Of a DNA stretch of 64,000 nt, positions 41,515-52,127 are shown piece by piece. The notes below the pieces were generated by a model. It made no database searches. It saw only the letters and a program-made list of their open reading frames with translations, and was not told the DNA's origin. The translations under genes and the position numbers were made by a program. Numbering within the stretch: position 1 is the first letter of the stretch; each line of letters begins with the position of its first letter. Source of the DNA: Alphaproteobacteria bacterium (GTDB taxonomy: Bacteria; Pseudomonadota; Alphaproteobacteria; Rhodobacterales; Rhodobacteraceae); NCBI GenBank assembly GCA_030428355.1, contig JAUIBL010000022.1, positions 1 to 64,000 on the forward strand. The letters run 5' to 3'.

Positions 41515-42807
41515 CTTGGTTTGCTCGTCTCTTTGTCTCTGGCCGCACCTGCCGTGGCCCAACCGATCAGCGCCGAGGATTTCATCGCCTTCGATGCCGA
41601 TCAGGCGCGGCTGGGTCAACTCCTTTTCTACGACAAGATTTTAAGCGGGAACAAGAACATCTCCTGCGGCACATGCCATCATCACGACCTTGGCGGGACC
41701 GATGGTCTCTCGCTGGGTATTGGCGAGGGCGGCGTCGGGCTGGGGCCCAAGCGCACACCCGGCGACGGCGCGGATCGCATCCGCAAGCGCATCCCGCGCA
41801 ACGCGCCGGCGCTGTGGAACCTCGGGCACAAGGACGTGCGGGTGCTGTTCCATGACGGGCGGCTGGAAATCTCGGACATCTACGGCAACGGATTCGACAG
41901 CCCCGCTGAGGAATGGCTGCCGCAAGGGCTGGAGACGATCCTTGCCGCGCAGGCGCTGTTCCCGATGACGGCGCAGTTCGAAATGGCCGGGAATACCGGC
42001 GAGAACGAGGTGATCGGCGCGGTGACCGACCGGATCGACCTGGGCTGGCCGATCCTTGCCAAACGGGTCCGGACGATCCCGGAATACGGGCAGATGTTCG
42101 TTGACGCGTTCGACCATATCGACAGACCCGAGGACGTGACCATCGTCGAGATCGGCAATGCGCTGGCCGCGTTCATAGGCACCGAATGGGCGAATTACGA
42201 CAGCCCCTATGATGTGTTCCTGACCGACGGCACGCCCCTGCCCGAGGATGCCGAACGCGGGCGGCAGTTGTTCTTTGGCGAGGCGCGTTGTGCGCAATGC
42301 CACAACGGCCCGCTGCTGACGGATCAAGACTTTCACGCGATGGCCCTGCCCCCGTTTGGCCCCGGTCGGACCCGTCAGTGGGATCCGATCCCGCGCGATG
42401 TCGGGCGGATGGGCGCGACCGATGATCTGGAGGACGCCTATCGGTTCCGCACGCCCCCGTTGCGCAATGTGGCGCTGACCGCGCCCTATGGGCATAACGG
42501 TGCCTATGCGAGCCTGCGGGACATGGTGCGTCACATGGCCGATCCCGTGTCGATGCGCGCCGACTGGACACCGGCGCGCGCGGCGCTGCCAGAGGTGCCG
42601 TGGTTGCAGCAGATCGACTATGTCATTCAGTCCGACCGGCTGGAGATGGAGCGCCATGCAGCCACATTGGATGTGCGCCCCGTGTCCCTGACCGAGGCGC
42701 AGGTGGACGATCTGGTGGCGTTTCTGGAAAGCCTCACCGGGGTGACGGCACTGGAGCGTCCATTGGGGCGTCCGGATCGGGTGCCCAGCGGGCTGCCGGT
42801 GGATTGA
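41500..42807 (+). CDS. Di-haem cytochrome c peroxidase / MauG-like protein
   Basis: The 435-residue periplasmic protein has a signal peptide (cleavage near AVAQ, residue 21) and two c-type haem sites: CGTCHH near residues 56-61 and CAQCHN near 265-270. The fold is that of bacterial cytochrome c peroxidases (NAPALWNLGHKDVRVLFHDGR; RFRTPPLRNVALTAPYGHNGAYASLRDMV). It reduces H2O2 or performs MauG-like oxidation using electrons from small cytochromes. The ATG, with GAGGG upstream, overlaps the start of the divergent Sel1 gene by 15 bases; a TTG seven codons in would avoid this but shortens the signal peptide. Confidence 0.9.
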   Translation: MGQLHLGLLVSLSLAAPAVAQPISAEDFIAFDADQARLGQLLFYDKILSGNKNISCGTCHHHDLGGTDGLSLGIGEGGVGLGPKRTPGDGADRIRKRIPRNAPALWNLGHKDVRVLFHDGRLEISDIYGNGFDSPAEEWLPQGLETILAAQALFPMTAQFEMAGNTGENEVIGAVTDRIDLGWPILAKRVRTIPEYGQMFVDAFDHIDRPEDVTIVEIGNALAAFIGTEWANYDSPYDVFLTDGTPLPEDAERGRQLFFGEARCAQCHNGPLLTDQDFHAMALPPFGPGRTRQWDPIPRDVGRMGATDDLEDAYRFRTPPLRNVALTAPYGHNGAYASLRDMVRHMADPVSMRADWTPARAALPEVPWLQQIDYVIQSDRLEMERHAATLDVRPVSLTEAQVDDLVAFLESLTGVTALERPLGRPDRVPSGLPVD

Positions 42808-42809
42808 CG

Positions 42810-42837
42810 CGCCAAAACGCGATGGCGCGTTTTGGCG
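42810..42837. terminator. Bidirectional terminator between peroxidase and Nudix genes
   Basis: CGCCAAAACGCG (42810-42821) and CGCGTTTTGGCG (42826-42837) form a perfect 12-bp stem with a 4-base loop between two convergent genes. The embedded A/T runs serve both directions. Confidence 0.7.
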
Positions 42838-42850
42838 AATCCTTTGCGGC

Positions 42851-43309
42851 TCAGGACGCCTCGAGGAATTCCCGGATCACCGGTTGTTGCGCGGGCTTTT
42901 TCGCCAACCCCTTGAGCAGCTTTGCTAGCTTGGGCTCGACCACCCGTTTTGCAGCACTTTTCGGGCTGAACCACCGTCGTTTGCGCTGATGCCGCTCTTT
43001 CCAGTTCCGCTTGAGCGTCTCGACCACCATCGGATAGACGTCGACCTCGCATTTCAGAAGCGATCCGTCCGCCATCCGTTTCTTGTAGGTGTAGGTGCCG
43101 ATCACCTCGGTCCCGATATACCCAAGCGCACCGGCTTCTTCCAAGGCCTCGATCTCGGCCGCGTGCCAGGGTTTTTTGCCATCCATCGTCCAGCCTTTCG
43201 GCATGATCCAACGGCGGGTTTCCCGCGAGGTTACCATGAGAACCTGAAAGGTCCCGTCCTTCTTCCAACGCATCGGAAGGGCGGCGATTTGACGTCCGAT
43301 TTCGGGCAT
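42851..43309 (-). CDS. Nudix hydrolase (diphosphoinositol-polyphosphate-phosphohydrolase-like)
   Basis: The 152-residue enzyme has the Nudix fold with motif GWTMDGKKPWHAAEIEALEEAGALG; the box is slightly degenerate because the Arg of REUxEE is replaced by Ile while the Mg-binding EE pair remains. The sequence WIMPKGW and the C-terminal basic region (KERHQRKRRWFSPKSAAKRV) resemble the DIPP subgroup, which cleaves diphosphoinositol or dinucleoside polyphosphates. It is a single gene, convergent with the peroxidase. Confidence 0.88.
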   Translation of the reverse strand: MPEIGRQIAALPMRWKKDGTFQVLMVTSRETRRWIMPKGWTMDGKKPWHAAEIEALEEAGALGYIGTEVIGTYTYKKRMADGSLLKCEVDVYPMVVETLKRNWKERHQRKRRWFSPKSAAKRVVEPKLAKLLKGLAKKPAQQPVIREFLEAS

Positions 43310-43407
43310 GTTTGCCCCCGGAAATTATTGTTGTTCTTGCTGCTGCATATACAACATACGCCAGAACCCGCTATTTTACAAATCCACGTAACAAATGAAT
43401 GACGCGG

Positions 43408-44019
43408 TCAGAGGCCGGACACCCGTTTCAGGTGGCCCAGGATTTCGTCCACCCCCTGATCGTGGCGGATGGCGGCAAAAACAAAGGGACGGCCTTCGCG
43501 CATCTTGGTGGCGTCGCGGTCCATCACCTCGAGCGAGGCACCGACATGCGGCGCGAGGTCGGTCTTGTTGATCACAAGGATGTCCGACCGGGTCAGCGCG
43601 GGCCCGCCCTTGCGGGGGATCTCCTCACCCGCCGCCACGTCGATCACATAGAGCGTCACATCCGCCAGTTCCGGGCTGAACGTGGCCGAGAGGTTGTCAC
43701 CGCCGCTTTCGATCAGCACGACTTCGACATCGGGATGACGTTTGACCATCTCAGCGACGGCCGCAAGGTTGATCGACGCGTCCTCGCGGATGGCGGTGTG
43801 CGGGCAGCCGCCGGTTTCGACCCCGATCACCCGATCCTGCGGCAGGATCTGCATCCGCATCAGCGCCTCGGCGTCTTCCTGCGTGTAGATGTCATTTGTG
43901 ATCACACCCACCGAATGGGTGTCCTTGAGCCGTTTCGCCAAGGCTGCAGTGAGCGAGGTTTTCCCCGCACCGACAGGGCCACCGATGCCTACTCGAAGGG
44001 GTCCGTTGCGGGGGCTCAT
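43408..44019 (-). CDS. ureG: Urease accessory GTPase
   Basis: UreG hydrolyses GTP to drive nickel insertion into the urease active site. The 203-residue protein has the P-loop [11 protein letters not shown] (13-23), the Ni-binding [13 protein letters not shown] motif (Cys-Pro-His), DIESGGDNL-type Walker region ([19 protein letters not shown]) and NKTDL. It is last in the urease operon; the start overlaps the ureF stop by 4 bases. Confidence 0.97.
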   Translation of the reverse strand: MSPRNGPLRVGIGGPVGAGKTSLTAALAKRLKDTHSVGVITNDIYTQEDAEALMRMQILPQDRVIGVETGGCPHTAIREDASINLAAVAEMVKRHPDVEVVLIESGGDNLSATFSPELADVTLYVIDVAAGEEIPRKGGPALTRSDILVINKTDLAPHVGASLEVMDRDATKMREGRPFVFAAIRHDQGVDEILGHLKRVSGL

Positions 44020-44672
44020 GTGCGGAAAATCCTTGGGCTGAGGGTTTCGTGACGCATCGCTGCGATGTCGGCAGCAAAGCTCTGGCTGGTCAGATCGTCA
44101 AGCGTTTGGGCCTCGGTCTGAGCGGCAATCTCTGAACAGAGCGGCGACAGGGCCGCGACGATGCGCTGCGCTTCGGTCTGGCCCAGCGCCATCAGGCGTT
44201 GGCAGGCGGCGACCACGGCGGCGACCCAGGCGTGCAGGTACATCTGCACCGCCATTGTCACAGGCAGGTTCAGGTGCATGATCCCGACGCCCAGCGCCAC
44301 CGGATAGGTGAGGTTCGTCACGTCGATCCCCCAGTTTGCGCGCAACTGGTCGCAGAAGGCGGCACCCTGCGCGTCGATCTCCAACAGCCGTTCGCGGCTG
44401 GGACAGAAAGCGCGCGCGGTCTGGTCCACCTCATCTGGGTCCATCCCGCTGGCCGCAGCACGGATCAGGATCGCATCGCTCACGCCATTGCCCTCGCGCA
44501 GCATGTCGGACAGCCAGTCCTCCACGTTGATGGGTGTCACCAGTTTGTCGGCAATCGCCTGCTCCAGCCCGCTGGAATAGGCGAAAGCCCCGATAGGGAA
44601 ACCCGGCGACAGCCATTGCGCCAGCGTGAGGATCGGATCAGTGGGCGTGCGAATGGGTCCGTCCATGGCCAT
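44016..44672 (-). CDS. ureF: Urease accessory protein UreF
   Basis: The 218-residue all-helical protein works with UreD/H as scaffold and gate for UreG during nickel delivery. Diagnostic segments are [21 protein letters not shown] and the C-terminal [21 protein letters not shown], whose tail contacts UreH/UreG. Its 5' end overlaps ureE by 35 bases. Confidence 0.95.
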   Translation of the reverse strand: MAMDGPIRTPTDPILTLAQWLSPGFPIGAFAYSSGLEQAIADKLVTPINVEDWLSDMLREGNGVSDAILIRAAASGMDPDEVDQTARAFCPSRERLLEIDAQGAAFCDQLRANWGIDVTNLTYPVALGVGIMHLNLPVTMAVQMYLHAWVAAVVAACQRLMALGQTEAQRIVAALSPLCSEIAAQTEAQTLDDLTSQSFAADIAAMRHETLSPRIFRT

Positions 44673-45090
44673 AGGCTCCTCCCTCCGGGGTGAAAGGTTC
44701 CACGACCTCTGTCACATCCGCGCCCAAGAGGTTCAGCATGTCGCGAATGACGTGATCGCGCTGGATCAGCAATCGCGTCTCTTCGATCTGGCAGGGGGTG
44801 TGGCGGTTGCCGATGTGCCAAGCAAGCCGGTGCAGGGACTTGCCTTTGACGTCCAGCAAGGGTTCCGGAGCGGCAACGACGGCGATTTCGGACCCGTCTT
44901 CCAGAACAAGCACGCCGCCATGGTTGAGAGACGTGGTTTTGGGAAGGTCCACCAGAACGCGGCTGCCATCCACAAGATCAAGCACCTTGCGACGCAGGAA
45001 GCGATCCTCATAGGTCAACTGGACCTGCCCCACCGGGGTCTGGTGGGCATGGTCGTGATAGACCTGTGCGATGCGATCGGGGGCCGTCAT
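44638..45090 (-). CDS. ureE: Urease nickel chaperone UreE
   Basis: The 150-residue metallochaperone has an N-terminal peptide-binding-like domain (QVQLTYEDRFLRRKVLDLVDGSRVLVDLPKT), the metal-binding domain with GNRHTPCQIEETRLLI, and a short His-rich tail ending [10 protein letters not shown] that binds extra nickel. The start is the ATG giving MTAPDRIAQVYHDHAH; a longer in-frame reading has no resemblance. Confidence 0.95.
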   Translation of the reverse strand: MTAPDRIAQVYHDHAHQTPVGQVQLTYEDRFLRRKVLDLVDGSRVLVDLPKTTSLNHGGVLVLEDGSEIAVVAAPEPLLDVKGKSLHRLAWHIGNRHTPCQIEETRLLIQRDHVIRDMLNLLGADVTEVVEPFTPEGGAYGHGRTHSHAH

Positions 45091-45112
45091 AGCGCCCCCC
45101 GCAGAGTGTGGC

Positions 45113-45310
45113 TTACAGTGCGCCGCCGGACAGGGCGCGCTGGACAAGCTGCGCGCGCGTGATGCCCATGGAGGCCAGTTGTTCGTCCGACACGGCGTTC
45201 AGACGTTTCACGGTCTGCGCGCGCGACGAATTTTCGCCCATCCGAACAATCGCATTCCAGATGCGTGCCAGAAGCGAGGTGGACGGAACGTGGTCGAGTG
45301 TGTGTGCCAT
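45113..45310 (-). CDS. DUF1127-type small protein inside the urease operon
   Basis: The 65-residue protein has the DUF1127 (YjiS-like) pattern: RIWNAIVRMGENSSRAQTVKRL, then LNAVSDEQLASMGITRAQLV. Such short Arg-containing proteins are abundant in alphaproteobacteria; some bind RNA and affect phosphate or stress regulation. Its position between ureC and ureE, same strand, is unusual. About 139 gene-free bases separate it from ureC, so it may have its own promoter. No direct link to urease is known to me. Confidence 0.85.
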   Translation of the reverse strand: MAHTLDHVPSTSLLARIWNAIVRMGENSSRAQTVKRLNAVSDEQLASMGITRAQLVQRALSGGAL

Positions 45311-45449
45311 GAGACAGGTCCTTGGAATCGGTCAGACTGTCTCCTCCCTGAAGGTGCGGGTAACACGGCGGCTCCGGCACCAGTAGCACCATGACGGCAT
45401 GCCGGGATTGCACGGAATGCATATGCGGACCTCTTTGCATCATCATCTG

Positions 45450-47210
<1,761 letters not shown>

Positions 47211-47211
47211 A

Positions 47212-47526
47212 TCAGGCCCTTTTCAGTCCGCGTTTGGTGAGGCGTTTGTGATTGGAGCGGGTGGCTTGCCGGATCGGTTTGATCGCGAGGGACGCCACCA
47301 CATCGGGGCTTTTCCCGGCCAACATGGCCAGAGACGCATCCGTCCCCCCTTTCACAAAGGCAAAGATCTTTTCGTTCAACATCCGGCTGTTTTCGGACTT
47401 GGGCACCGACCAGAGCCCCATCGCCCCCATCATGCGCATGGCGATCACGCCCTGCGCTTCGGCGATGACCCACCCCACCTGCATGGCGTTGGCCCAGTAA
47501 TCCATCGGAGTGAACAGACGGCCCAT
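47212..47526 (-). CDS. Conserved-looking 104-residue protein between ureB and ureC
   Basis: The protein starts [20 protein letters not shown] and is mostly helical with many Ala and Met, no signal peptide and a basic C-terminus ([23 protein letters not shown]). It has the look of a small helical, phasin-like or scaffold protein. Its ATG overlaps the ureB stop (TGATG) and ureC follows by 1 base, so it is made in step with the structural subunits. It is not a known urease component; its insertion between them suggests an assembly role or simple hitch-hiking. Confidence 0.75.
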   Translation of the reverse strand: MGRLFTPMDYWANAMQVGWVIAEAQGVIAMRMMGAMGLWSVPKSENSRMLNEKIFAFVKGGTDASLAMLAGKSPDVVASLAIKPIRQATRSNHKRLTKRGLKRA

Positions 47527-47831
47527 CAGAGATCTCCCATAACCTGTTGGTTGAAGCCGATCACCCGGCGCGCGCCGGAGAGCGGGATCAACTGCACCTC
47601 GCGCCTCTGGCCCGGCTCGAACCGCACGGCGGTGCCCGGAGCGATGTCAAGCCTGTGGCCCCGCGCGGCGTCGCGGTCGAAATCGAGTGCCGGGTTGGTT
47701 TCGGCGAAATGGTAATGGCTGCCGACCTGCACAGGGCGATCGCCGGTGTTGGCCACCATCAGCGTGATCGCCGGGCGGTCGGGGTTCAGGGTCAGCGACC
47801 CTTCCGCCGGAAACAGCTCTCCGGGGATCAT
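47526..47831 (-). CDS. ureB: Urease beta subunit
   Basis: The 101-residue structural subunit begins [16 protein letters not shown] and has the family core [19 protein letters not shown] and [19 protein letters not shown]. It forms the (alpha-beta-gamma)3 complex with UreA and UreC. It overlaps the preceding small gene by 4 bases (ATGA). Confidence 0.98.
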   Translation of the reverse strand: MIPGELFPAEGSLTLNPDRPAITLMVANTGDRPVQVGSHYHFAETNPALDFDRDAARGHRLDIAPGTAVRFEPGQRREVQLIPLSGARRVIGFNQQVMGDL

Positions 47832-48007
47832 TTGCGCTTCCGGATTTTGCCAAAGGCCAGCCCGCCCGCGACGGCGATCAGACCCAGAGCGCTGACAATC
47901 GCCAGCCAGTGCGCGCCATCATGCGGGTGCACATGGGCACCGGGATGCGCCATCGCGGAGGATGCCCAAGCCAGTGTCACCGCCGTCAAAGCCAGACCTT
48001 TTTTCAT
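47828..48007 (-). CDS. Small His-rich exported membrane peptide in the ureJ position
   Basis: The 59-residue product has a signal peptide ([20 protein letters not shown]), then a His-rich segment [14 protein letters not shown] (five His), one transmembrane helix ([19 protein letters not shown]) and a basic tail KIRKRK. In many alphaproteobacterial urease operons the slot between ureA and ureB holds ureJ, a HupE-type nickel permease. The His cluster after the signal sequence recalls the start of HupE/UreJ, but the rest is missing. A metal-binding periplasmic role is inferred, not shown. Confidence 0.72.
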   Translation of the reverse strand: MKKGLALTAVTLAWASSAMAHPGAHVHPHDGAHWLAIVSALGLIAVAGGLAFGKIRKRK

Positions 48008-48021
48008 CTCGAAACCCTTTC

Positions 48022-48044
48022 GCTTCTTCTTTTTCCAAATATGC
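48022..48044. repeat. Short intergenic pyrimidine-rich repeat, copy 2
   Basis: GCTTCTTCTTTTTCC followed by AAATATGC lies between ureA and the small membrane peptide gene. It matches 20 of 23 positions of the copy at 9193-9215. Confidence 0.5.
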
Positions 48045-48048
48045 AAAG

Positions 48049-48351
48049 TCACCGGATCGGATTGTGCACGGTCACCAGTTTGGTGCCGTCCGGAAACGTC
48101 GCCTCCACCTGCACCTCGTGGATCATCTCGGGCACGCCTTCCATGCACTGATCGCGGGTGATCACCTGCGCGCCCGCCTGCATCATGTCGGCGACGCTGC
48201 GCCCGTCGCGCGCGCCTTCGACCACCGCATCGGTGATGAGCGCAATCGCTTCGGGGTGGTTGAGCTTCACACCCCGTTCGAGGCGTTTGCGCGCGACCAT
48301 CGCGGCCATGGCGACCAGCAGCTTGTCTTTTTCGCGGGGGGTCAGGTTCAT
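48049..48351 (-). CDS. ureA: Urease gamma subunit
   Basis: The 100-residue helical subunit has the full family pattern: [36 protein letters not shown] and the C-terminal [20 protein letters not shown]. It starts 3 bases after the ureD stop. Confidence 0.98.
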   Translation of the reverse strand: MNLTPREKDKLLVAMAAMVARKRLERGVKLNHPEAIALITDAVVEGARDGRSVADMMQAGAQVITRDQCMEGVPEMIHEVQVEATFPDGTKLVTVHNPIR

Positions 48352-48354
48352 GTC

Positions 48355-49179
48355 TTACAGTCTCCAGGATCGCGGCAGGGCGTCACCGCTCAGCCGATCA
48401 AGAACAGGAATGAGGGTGCGGCGCAGGTCGTAGCCGTCTTTCGCCAGTGCGCGGAGGACCAGAACGCCGTCCTGCACCAGCGACACGCCTGCGGTCGGCG
48501 GCAGCATGGCACGGATCGGATCAAGATGCGCCTCGGCCTCGGGGGCGGCGAAAACGACCAGAGCCATGGCACGGGCACCGCCGCCCAAAGCGGGTTTGTC
48601 GAGGATCGCCGTGATGTCACCATTCAGGGTGCTGGCATCGCGGAACACCAGTTCGCCGTCACGCTCCAGCGTCAGGCTGTCGGCAAAGCGGGCCTGTGTG
48701 ACCACTTCGCCCATCGCCAGACGGCCAAAGAGGACGGGTTCGACGACCAGCACGCGGGCATCGGACGCCATCCTTATGGTCAACGACCGGCGCAGTGCGC
48801 CGTTCTGAAAAAGAATGGTTTCCTGCGGCAGCCAGTCGACGCGTCCGCCCGACTCGACCGTCACGATGTTGCGCACCCGTGCGGTGGTGTCGTCGGCGGT
48901 GCGATACACCCGTTCGGCGGCCTGCGTCGTCAGGCGCAGCCGTGCGCCTGTCTGGGCCGTTGCCGCGATGGACAGGGTGTCGCCCCCGGTCAGGCCACCG
49001 GAGGTGTTGAGGATCACGCCTTCTACCGCATCGCGGGCCGGGGTCATCAGGATCTTGGCAGACCCCGTCTGGTGCAGATCGGCCAGCGCCGACACCCCGT
49101 CGCCCCGCGCCTTGGCGGCGATGGTCAGCTTGCCATGGGAACGCGGCGGCAAGGTGGTGAGGGCGGTCAGGTGAGTCAT
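48355..49179 (-). CDS. ureD: Urease accessory protein UreD
   Basis: The 274-residue beta-helical protein binds apo-urease and, with UreF and UreG, carries nickel to the active site. Diagnostic segments are GVILNTSGGLTGGDTLSI, TTQAAERVYR and WLPQETILFQNGALRRSLTIRM. It is the first gene of the operon; the 172 bases upstream are gene-free and must hold the promoter. No urea-transporter genes adjoin. Confidence 0.95.
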   Translation of the reverse strand: MTHLTALTTLPPRSHGKLTIAAKARGDGVSALADLHQTGSAKILMTPARDAVEGVILNTSGGLTGGDTLSIAATAQTGARLRLTTQAAERVYRTADDTTARVRNIVTVESGGRVDWLPQETILFQNGALRRSLTIRMASDARVLVVEPVLFGRLAMGEVVTQARFADSLTLERDGELVFRDASTLNGDITAILDKPALGGGARAMALVVFAAPEAEAHLDPIRAMLPPTAGVSLVQDGVLVLRALAKDGYDLRRTLIPVLDRLSGDALPRSWRL

Positions 49180-49351
49180 CTTGGCGAAACGCTAGCAATC
49201 GGTGTGACCCGAGTTCCAACGCATTTCTTGGAAGCGCACCACAACTGAGCGAAAGCATCGCAGAAAGCGGCCAGCATCAAAACTCTGCGCCCGATAAATG
49301 GGCAATCAGGTCATAAATGCCCACAAATTCATCAAAAATGAATCGCCGAAA

Positions 49352-49801
49352 TCAGGACTCTGGCGCACATTCGGGCAGTTGGTTCAACACCATGTCGCGG
49401 GACGGGCGAAACCCGTCCGGCAGGTCTTGCAGCACCTCGTCCACCACTTCGGCACTCAGCGAAGCCACCTCGCAGGAATAGTCGGCAAATGTGCCGTCGG
49501 GATTGTCGACCTGCCAGTCGCGGAAATCCTGCGCCTCGAACGCGACGGCGGCCCCGGCACCGACCACGGGAACCGCAACCAGCATCCGGCGCAGACGCGC
49601 CTTGGCTTTGGTACGTGCGATGGCCTTGGCGAGATCCTTGCGATGGCTCAGTGCAGCGGCTGAGGCGCTTGCGGTGACGGTGGCCACCTGCGCCGTTAGC
49701 GTCACCGCCTGCACCGCGAGGGCCACCGTGCTGAACAGAAGGGCCGCGCAGAGCCATATCAGCACAACCGTGTTGCGCAGCCACCTGAGCACGCGGAACA
49801 C
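49352..49801 (-). CDS. Membrane-anchored protein of unknown function
   Basis: The 149-residue protein has an N-terminal hydrophobic helix (residues about 10-45), a basic stretch (LSHRKDLAKAIARTKAKARLRRMLV), a second short hydrophobic segment (VAVPVVGAGAAVAFEA) and an acidic C-terminus with two Cys (YSCEVASL, PECAPES). It starts with GTG, 4 bases after the MltB-type gene stop. I recognise no family. Confidence 0.65.
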   Translation of the reverse strand: MFRVLRWLRNTVVLIWLCAALLFSTVALAVQAVTLTAQVATVTASASAAALSHRKDLAKAIARTKAKARLRRMLVAVPVVGAGAAVAFEAQDFRDWQVDNPDGTFADYSCEVASLSAEVVDEVLQDLPDGFRPSRDMVLNQLPECAPES

Positions 49802-49805
49802 CGGG

Positions 49806-50939
49806 CTAGCGGAGGCTTTGCAACAGCGCCTGCGACGGCGTGCCGGTGACCGGCAATCCCCGGCTGGCCTGATAGGCGCGGATCGCGGCTTCGGTATTCG
49901 ACCCGATCACCCCGTCTGCCCCCTGCGTGTCGAACCCCCGTGCGGTGAGGCGTTGCTGCAGCGCGATCCGATCCTCTTTGGTCAGCCCATTGGCATCGGG
50001 CGGGAACGGCGTGCGCAGCGGCCCGGCGCCGCCGATCCGGTCGGACAGGTGGCCCACGCCAATCGCGTAGGCGTCGGAATTGTTATAGCGCTTGATCACC
50101 CTGAAATTCGCCGTGGTGGCAAAGCGCGGCCCGCCCGGTTGCGGCTGAAGCGACCCGTTGGGGGATTCAGCCCCCCAAGACACACCGCGCTGCCAGCCAT
50201 TGCGCTGCAGGTAGGCAGCGGCAGAGGCCAGCGCGTCGGTCGGATCGTCCGACCAGATGTCGCGGCGGCCGTCGCCATCGTGATCCACGGCAAATTGCAG
50301 GAAGGAGGTCGGGATGAACTGTGTGTGCCCCATGGCCCCCGCCCAGCTTCCGGTCATGCGCGAGGCGGGAATGTCTCCGTTCTGGAGGATTCGCAGCGCC
50401 GCGATCAGTTGCTGCTCAAAGAACCGCCCGCGCCGCCCGTCAAAGGCCAGCGTCGAGGTGGCCGAGATCACCGGCACCTCGCCGCGCCGTTCGCCGTAAA
50501 AACTTTCCAGTCCCCAGATCGCGCAGATGATCCGCGCATCGACGCCATAGCGGCTTTCGAGTTCGGTGAGCGTGCCGCGATAACGGGCAAAGGCCGCCCG
50601 GCCTTTTGCCACGCGTTCCTCGGACGCCGCGATGGCGAGGTAGTCCTCGAGACTGCGGCTGAACTCGGTCTGGTTGCGGTCGCGCGTCACGACACCTGGC
50701 AGGTATCCCGTACCGCGAAAGGCCGCAGCCAGCGTGGATTGCGAAATCCCCTGCGCTGCGGCGCGTCCCTGAAACGCCGCGACCCATGCGTCATAGGCGG
50801 CGTTGGGCACGGGCCTCAGATCGGCGGGCAGACCGGTGGGTGTGCTTGTGCTCACGTTGCCCGCCGGCATGGCACGTGAACATGCGGAAAGGCCAAGGCC
50901 CAAAAGCCCCAGCCCGAATAGGCGTCGATTGATCTGCAT
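49806..50939 (-). CDS. MltB-type lytic murein transglycosylase lipoprotein with peptidoglycan-binding domain
   Basis: The 377-residue protein has a lipoprotein signal (LLGLGLSACS, Cys near residue 20), an SLT-like MltB domain with catalytic Glu in IWGLESFYGE and the SWAGAMGHTQFIPTSF signature, and a C-terminal PG_binding_1 domain (residues about 315-377; LQQRLTARGFDTQGADGVIGSNTEAAIRAYQ). It cleaves peptidoglycan glycan strands with anhydro-muramyl products. The ATG before the lipobox was chosen over very long in-frame extensions antisense to the desaturase. Confidence 0.93.
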   Translation of the reverse strand: MQINRRLFGLGLLGLGLSACSRAMPAGNVSTSTPTGLPADLRPVPNAAYDAWVAAFQGRAAAQGISQSTLAAAFRGTGYLPGVVTRDRNQTEFSRSLEDYLAIAASEERVAKGRAAFARYRGTLTELESRYGVDARIICAIWGLESFYGERRGEVPVISATSTLAFDGRRGRFFEQQLIAALRILQNGDIPASRMTGSWAGAMGHTQFIPTSFLQFAVDHDGDGRRDIWSDDPTDALASAAAYLQRNGWQRGVSWGAESPNGSLQPQPGGPRFATTANFRVIKRYNNSDAYAIGVGHLSDRIGGAGPLRTPFPPDANGLTKEDRIALQQRLTARGFDTQGADGVIGSNTEAAIRAYQASRGLPVTGTPSQALLQSLR

Positions 50940-51143
50940 CGGTCTGCTCACCTCTGTGATGCGTTTTGCTGCCATTGTGAGGCCAAGTCGCCCGCCGCAC
51001 AATGGCTGGCTTGGCCCGACACGGTTTTGCGCGGATGCCCGCAAATCCGGCAACTGCGTCAACCGCCCGGGGACAGCAGCGCTCGGGACTTTTCTTTTGC
51101 AGCAATCCCGGCCAGTCTTACTCAAACAGATCCGGAGGGAGTG

Positions 51144-52127
51144 ATGGAAGCCAGTTTCTCGCGCCGCAAACTGCTGACGCCGACCGAGTTGCGCAGCCTC
51201 ACCGAACGGTCGGACCTGATGGGCGCGCTTCAGATGGCGAGCCATGTGGGGGCGATCCTTGTGGTGGGCGTTCTGCACGCGCAGGCGATGGGCACGGGGT
51301 GGGTCTGGGTCACCGGGTTCGCCCTTGGGGTGCTGATCAACTTCCTCTATGCCGCGCAGCACGAATTGAGCCATGCCACGGTGTTCAAGACCCGCAGCCT
51401 GAACGAGCTCTTCGGCCGGATCATCGGGTTCATCCAAATCTTCCCGCGCGACTATGACCAGATCATGCATTTCGCGCATCACCAGTACACGCAGGACTGG
51501 GAACGCGACGGCGAGCTGGTGCGCGAGCCTTATACTCTGACCACCTACCTGCTCTGGCTGTTTGGCATCACATATTGGCGCAACCGGGTGTTCGGCGTGG
51601 TGCGCCGCGCGCGCGGGGTGATCGTGGAGCCGTTCATCCGGCCCGAGGAGGAGGCCAAGGTGATCCGGGAAAGCCGGATTCACCTGGCGGGATATGCGCT
51701 GATCGCGCTCGTGTCGGTGGTGACGGGAAGCTGGGCCGCGCTGACCTTTTGGATTCTGCCGATGGTGCTGACAAAGCCGGTGCACCAGTTGCAGAACACC
51801 ATCGAACATCTGGGCTTGAGCCACGAGAACGACATTCTGGAAAACACCCGTTCCACTCGCACCAACGCGTTTTTCCGCTGGCTCTGCTGGCAGATGCCCT
51901 ACCACACAGCCCATCACACATTCCCCGCCGTGCCGTTCTGGAAGCTGCGCGCGCTGAACGACAAGATCGAAGACAAGGCGGGAGACGTGCACCGCATGGG
52001 CTGGATCGAGTTCCAGATCGAAGTCATCAAGAAGCTGCTGGCCAAGGATGAAAGCCAGTACCCGATGAACGAGGTCTGGATCGTGCCCATGTCGGGCGGC
52101 CGCACCCGCCGGGTGCCTGCCGAGTGA
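51144..52127 (+). CDS. Membrane fatty-acid desaturase-type protein
   Basis: The 327-residue membrane di-iron protein has the three His boxes of the family: HELSH, HFAHH and HTAHH, spaced by hydrophobic segments (residues about 28-75 and 175-215). Members insert double bonds or hydroxyls into acyl chains or related hydrophobic substrates. The ATG follows GGAGGGA. It is translationally coupled (GTGA) to a sugar-phosphate-isomerase-like gene and followed by a BKACE gene, which hints at catabolism of a small molecule rather than membrane-lipid desaturation. Confidence 0.88.
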   Translation: MEASFSRRKLLTPTELRSLTERSDLMGALQMASHVGAILVVGVLHAQAMGTGWVWVTGFALGVLINFLYAAQHELSHATVFKTRSLNELFGRIIGFIQIFPRDYDQIMHFAHHQYTQDWERDGELVREPYTLTTYLLWLFGITYWRNRVFGVVRRARGVIVEPFIRPEEEAKVIRESRIHLAGYALIALVSVVTGSWAALTFWILPMVLTKPVHQLQNTIEHLGLSHENDILENTRSTRTNAFFRWLCWQMPYHTAHHTFPAVPFWKLRALNDKIEDKAGDVHRMGWIEFQIEVIKKLLAKDESQYPMNEVWIVPMSGGRTRRVPAE

